Assembly: GCA_035557095.1 (NCBI GenBank)
Contig: DATMEB010000115.1
Location: forward strand, 1-14,610
Length of the DNA: 14,610 bases
DNA from: JALZDI01 sp035557095
GTDB taxonomy: Bacteria; Actinomycetota; Actinomycetes; Propionibacteriales; Nocardioidaceae
Direction of reading: 5' to 3'
Below, piece by piece: positions 12,209 to 14,610 of this stretch; position 1 is the stretch's first letter, and the number at the start of each line of letters is the position of its first letter. Under the pieces are notes generated by a model. That model searched no databases, was not told the DNA's origin, and worked only from the letters and a program-made list of their open reading frames with translations. Position numbers and translations under genes: made by a program.

Positions 12209-14383
12209 GTGACCGAAACCTCTCGTGTAGGGCCGCACCTGTCAAGGGGCGGCGGCGATGCCTTGGACGACGGCGGCGACGCGTTCGCGGGCGTGGTGGG
12301 TGCGCCGTTGCTGCACGACCTGGTCTCGTGTGTCAGCGCGCCCACGCTGGTGCTGTCCGGCCCGGACGGGCAGATCCGTCCTGACGGCGTGCAGGGCTGG
12401 TTCCACCACGACCGGCGGTTGCTCAGCGCGCTCATGCTGGCGGTCAACGGCCGGGAGCCGGACGGGTTGCGCGGCGAGTCGCGGGGCGCGGACTCGGCCG
12501 CGTTCACCGGGGTCATCCGGCATGCCGGCGACGCCGGCACGGACCCGACCGTGCTCGTCGACCGCGTGCGGGTGCTGTCCGGGCAGGCGCTGCGTGAGTC
12601 GTTCACGGTCACGTCGGCCGCGCGAGCAGCGGTCGACGTCGAGGTCGCCCTGTGCGTGCACTCCGACCTGGCGCCGATGGCCACGGTGCGGTCCGGACAG
12701 CCGACCACGCCGGTGCGACCCGCTCCGATCGAGCACGGCCTGGCGTGGCACGAACCGGGTGAGAGCCCGGGAGCCGAGCGGGTGCGTCTGACCTGCGACC
12801 CGCCACCCGACCGTGTCGACGCCGCGACGGGCATGCTGCTGTGGCGCACGTCGTTGCGTACGGGGGAGCAGGTCACCGTGAGCGTCATCGCGGAGGCCAC
12901 CGAAACGGCCGACGCCACGCCCGGCGCGTTCGCCGGTTCAGCTGAACCGCACCGCCGCCCCTGGTCGACGCCTCGCGTGGTCGCTGCGGACGTCCGGATG
13001 CGCGCGCTGGTGCGGCAGAGCCTCGACGACCTTTCGGGGCTGCTGCTGCGCGACACGGTGACCGAAGGGACCGCCGACGGCGACCAGTTCCTCGCCGCGG
13101 GCACACCCTGGTTCCTCACCCTGTTCGGACGCGACTCGCTGTGGGCCGCCCGCATGCTGCTGCCGCTGGGGACCGACCTCGCGATGTCGACCCTGCGCAC
13201 GCTCGCGCGGCGACAGGGCGAGCGCGACGACGCCGAGACCGAGGAGCAGCCCGGAAAGATCCTGCACGAGGTCCGCCGGGAGCCACTGGTCCTCGCGACC
13301 ATGACGCTGCCGCCGGTGTACTACGGGACCATCGACGCGACGCCGTTGTTCGTCGTACTGCTGGCCGACGCGTGGCGGTGGGGCGCACCACCGGGCGAGG
13401 TCGAGGCGCTGCTGCCGGCGGCCGAGCGGTGCCTCGGCTGGGTGCAGCGCGAGCTGGGCGAGGGCTTCCTGGCCTATGTCGACCGCACCGGCCGCGGGCT
13501 GACCAACCAGGGCTGGAAGGACTCCGACGACGGCGTGCAGTGGGCCGACGGACGCCTGGCCGAACCACCGATCGCCCTCAGCGAGGTGCAGGGGTACGCC
13601 TACGAGTCCCTGGTCCGCGGCGCCGACCTGCTCGACGCGTTCGACCGGCCCGGCGCCGAGCGCTGGCGTGCCGCCGCGGCCGCACTGCGACAGCGCTTCC
13701 GTGAGGCGTTCTGGGTCACCGACGCCGCGGGTGACTACCCCGCGGTGGCACTGGACCGCAACGGAGGGGCGGTGGACTCGGTCGCCTCCAACATGGGCCA
13801 CCTGCTCGGCACCGGCATCCTCGACCCGCGGGAGTCGGCGCTGGTCGCTGCGCGGCTCGCGGGTCCGGACATGGACTCCGGGTTCGGGCTGCGGACGCTC
13901 ACGGCTCGGTCACCGCGCTTCTCCCGGCTGTCGTACCACGGCGGCACGGTGTGGCCGCACGACACCGCGATCGCCGCGCACGGTCTCATGCGCGAGGGTC
14001 ACCCCGAGACCGCCGCCGCGCTGCTGCGGGGGCTGCTCGAGGCCGCGCCGGCATTCGGCTACCGGCTGCCCGAGCTGTACGGCGGCGACAGCGCGGACGC
14101 TGCCTCCGCCCCCACGCCGTACCCCAGCGCGTGCCGGCCGCAGGCGTGGTCCGCGACCGCGGTGCTGCATGCGTTGACGACCCTCCTCGGCATCGAGCCC
14201 GACGTACCCACGGGGCGCGTGCGTGTGCGCGGCGGTGCGACGCCGTTCGGCCCCATGAGCGTGTCGGGGCTGCGGCTCGGCCCGCGTGCGCTGAGGGTGT
14301 CCGTGGACGCCGGCGGCGTCGTGTCGGCCGGGTGCGACGACCCGTCGGTCGAGGTGCTCTGCGGTGAGGGCTCCACGGGGTAG
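12209..14383 (+). CDS. Glycogen-debranching-like glycosidase (amylo-alpha-1,6-glucosidase family)
   Basis: A probable cytoplasmic glycoside hydrolase of the GDE / COG3408 type, 724 residues from this start. The N-terminal beta-rich domain (about 30-240) begins PLLHDLVSCVSAPTLVLS and has QGWFHHDRRLLS, as in the GDE_N_bis domain. The C-terminal (alpha/alpha)6 catalytic domain has GRDSLW (307-312), YYGTIDATPLF, NQGWKDSDDG with acidic residues around 438-441, ALSEVQGYAYES, HGGTVWPHD (577-585), ELYGGD and CRPQAWSA. No signal peptide is seen. It is divergent from the LacI gene and probably repressed by it. The start is uncertain: GTG 12209 lacks a ribosome binding site but coincides with the predicted transcription start; GTG codons at 12293 and 12296 are the alternatives. 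Substrate may be an alpha-1,6- or oligo-glucoside brought in by the adjacent transporter. Confidence 0.88.
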   Translation: MTETSRVGPHLSRGGGDALDDGGDAFAGVVGAPLLHDLVSCVSAPTLVLSGPDGQIRPDGVQGWFHHDRRLLSALMLAVNGREPDGLRGESRGADSAAFTGVIRHAGDAGTDPTVLVDRVRVLSGQALRESFTVTSAARAAVDVEVALCVHSDLAPMATVRSGQPTTPVRPAPIEHGLAWHEPGESPGAERVRLTCDPPPDRVDAATGMLLWRTSLRTGEQVTVSVIAEATETADATPGAFAGSAEPHRRPWSTPRVVAADVRMRALVRQSLDDLSGLLLRDTVTEGTADGDQFLAAGTPWFLTLFGRDSLWAARMLLPLGTDLAMSTLRTLARRQGERDDAETEEQPGKILHEVRREPLVLATMTLPPVYYGTIDATPLFVVLLADAWRWGAPPGEVEALLPAAERCLGWVQRELGEGFLAYVDRTGRGLTNQGWKDSDDGVQWADGRLAEPPIALSEVQGYAYESLVRGADLLDAFDRPGAERWRAAAAALRQRFREAFWVTDAAGDYPAVALDRNGGAVDSVASNMGHLLGTGILDPRESALVAARLAGPDMDSGFGLRTLTARSPRFSRLSYHGGTVWPHDTAIAAHGLMREGHPETAAALLRGLLEAAPAFGYRLPELYGGDSADAASAPTPYPSACRPQAWSATAVLHALTTLLGIEPDVPTGRVRVRGGATPFGPMSVSGLRLGPRALRVSVDAGGVVSAGCDDPSVEVLCGEGSTG

Positions 14384-14450
14384 GCGCCCGGATCCACAGC
14401 AGGGACAGGGTTCCGCCACGCCGACGCGGCGAGTTCTCTACCCTTGCCTG

Positions 14451-14464
14451 GCGCGGATCCGCGC
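14451..14464. promoter_or_regulatory. Perfect 14-bp palindrome upstream of the kinase gene
   Basis: GCGCGGATCCGCGC is perfectly self-complementary and lies 29 bp before the probable kinase start. It could be an operator or a hairpin, but in a GC-rich genome chance is a fair alternative. The rest of the 14384-14493 gap shows no gene; a -10-like TACCCT at 14439-14444 has no good -35. Confidence 0.3.
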
Positions 14465-14490
14465 GTCCTCCTCGGCACGACGGGAGTTCT

Positions 14491-14514
14491 CGGTTGAGCA
14501 CGCGGTTGAGCACG
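14491..14514 (+). repeat. 12-bp tandem duplication at the kinase start
   Basis: CGGTTGAGCACG occurs twice back to back (14491-14502 and 14503-14514). Each copy contains a TTG in the same frame, so the duplication gives two possible start codons 12 bp apart and an N-terminal LSTRLSTR repeat. Probably a replication slippage product. Confidence 0.85.
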
Positions 14515-14610
14515 AGGGGCCGGCTCAAGGCGCGAACGAAGCTGCGCAGCGACGACGGCACGACCTACGAGGTCGGTGCGCTGCTGGGCCAGGGCGGCTT
14601 CGGCACGGCG
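14494..14610 (+). CDS. Serine/threonine protein kinase, N-terminal fragment (cut by window end)
   Basis: Only 39 residues are visible. After a basic N-terminus comes the start of a Hanks-type kinase domain: TTYEVGALLGQGGFGTA, where GQGGFG is the glycine-rich ATP-binding loop (G-x-G-x-x-G). Such kinases phosphorylate proteins on Ser/Thr and often signal from the membrane in actinomycetes. The start is taken as TTG 14494 because GGGAG (14482-14486) lies 7 nt upstream; TTG 14506 is an in-frame alternative. The gene follows the glycosidase after 110 bp and shows no obvious link to it. The rest of the domain, and whether it has a sensor part, cannot be seen. Confidence 0.8.
   Translation, partial: MSTRLSTRGRLKARTKLRSDDGTTYEVGALLGQGGFGTA

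Noticed and set aside
1..14610. CRISPR arrays, tRNA or rRNA genes, insertion sequences, attachment sites
   Set aside because: No spaced direct repeats, cloverleaf-like segments, transposase frames or terminal inverted repeats were seen. The only tandem repeats are coding (MMPL) or a 12-bp doublet.

Overview
The window is very GC-rich, genes are tightly packed with GTG and TTG starts, and overlapping stop/start pairs are common. With a DasR-like regulator, a lipobox solute-binding protein and an MmpL-type transporter, this points to an actinomycete (high-GC Actinomycetota). The genus cannot be told from the sequence. No tRNA, rRNA, CRISPR array or transposase was seen.

Left part (1-3788, + strand): a five-gene sugar phosphotransferase (PTS) operon. 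It opens with a GntR/HutC-family regulator that closely resembles DasR. Two DasR-box-like operators lie on its apparent promoter. Then follow a membrane EIIC of the UlaA (ascorbate) type, a small EIIB with its cysteine loop, an EIIA with its histidine, and a SIS-domain phosphosugar protein of the UPF0309 kind. The genes are 29 to 33 bp apart or overlap. The likely logic is that the regulator senses a phosphosugar, EIIABC imports and phosphorylates the sugar, and the SIS protein acts on the phosphosugar. No ascorbate-catabolic gene is present, so the substrate is probably not ascorbate. EI and HPr must be encoded elsewhere.

Middle (3842-7528, - strand): one 1228-residue MMPL/RND-type transporter with an unusually long glutamine-rich coiled-coil insertion of about 430 residues in the second extracytoplasmic loop. 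Part of the insertion is encoded by 42-bp tandem repeats. A strong stem-loop (7689-7740) separates it from the next operon.

Right part (7751-14383): a carbohydrate ABC-uptake locus. On the - strand lie a LacI regulator, a solute-binding lipoprotein and two permeases, with no ATPase gene. Divergent from the LacI gene is a + strand glycogen-debranching-like glycosidase. A textbook LacI-type operator sits in the divergent gap on the apparent glycosidase promoter, and that mRNA looks leaderless. The simplest reading is uptake and hydrolysis of an alpha-glucan or oligoglucoside under LacI control.

Right edge (14494-14610): the N-terminus of a Ser/Thr protein kinase, cut by the window end.
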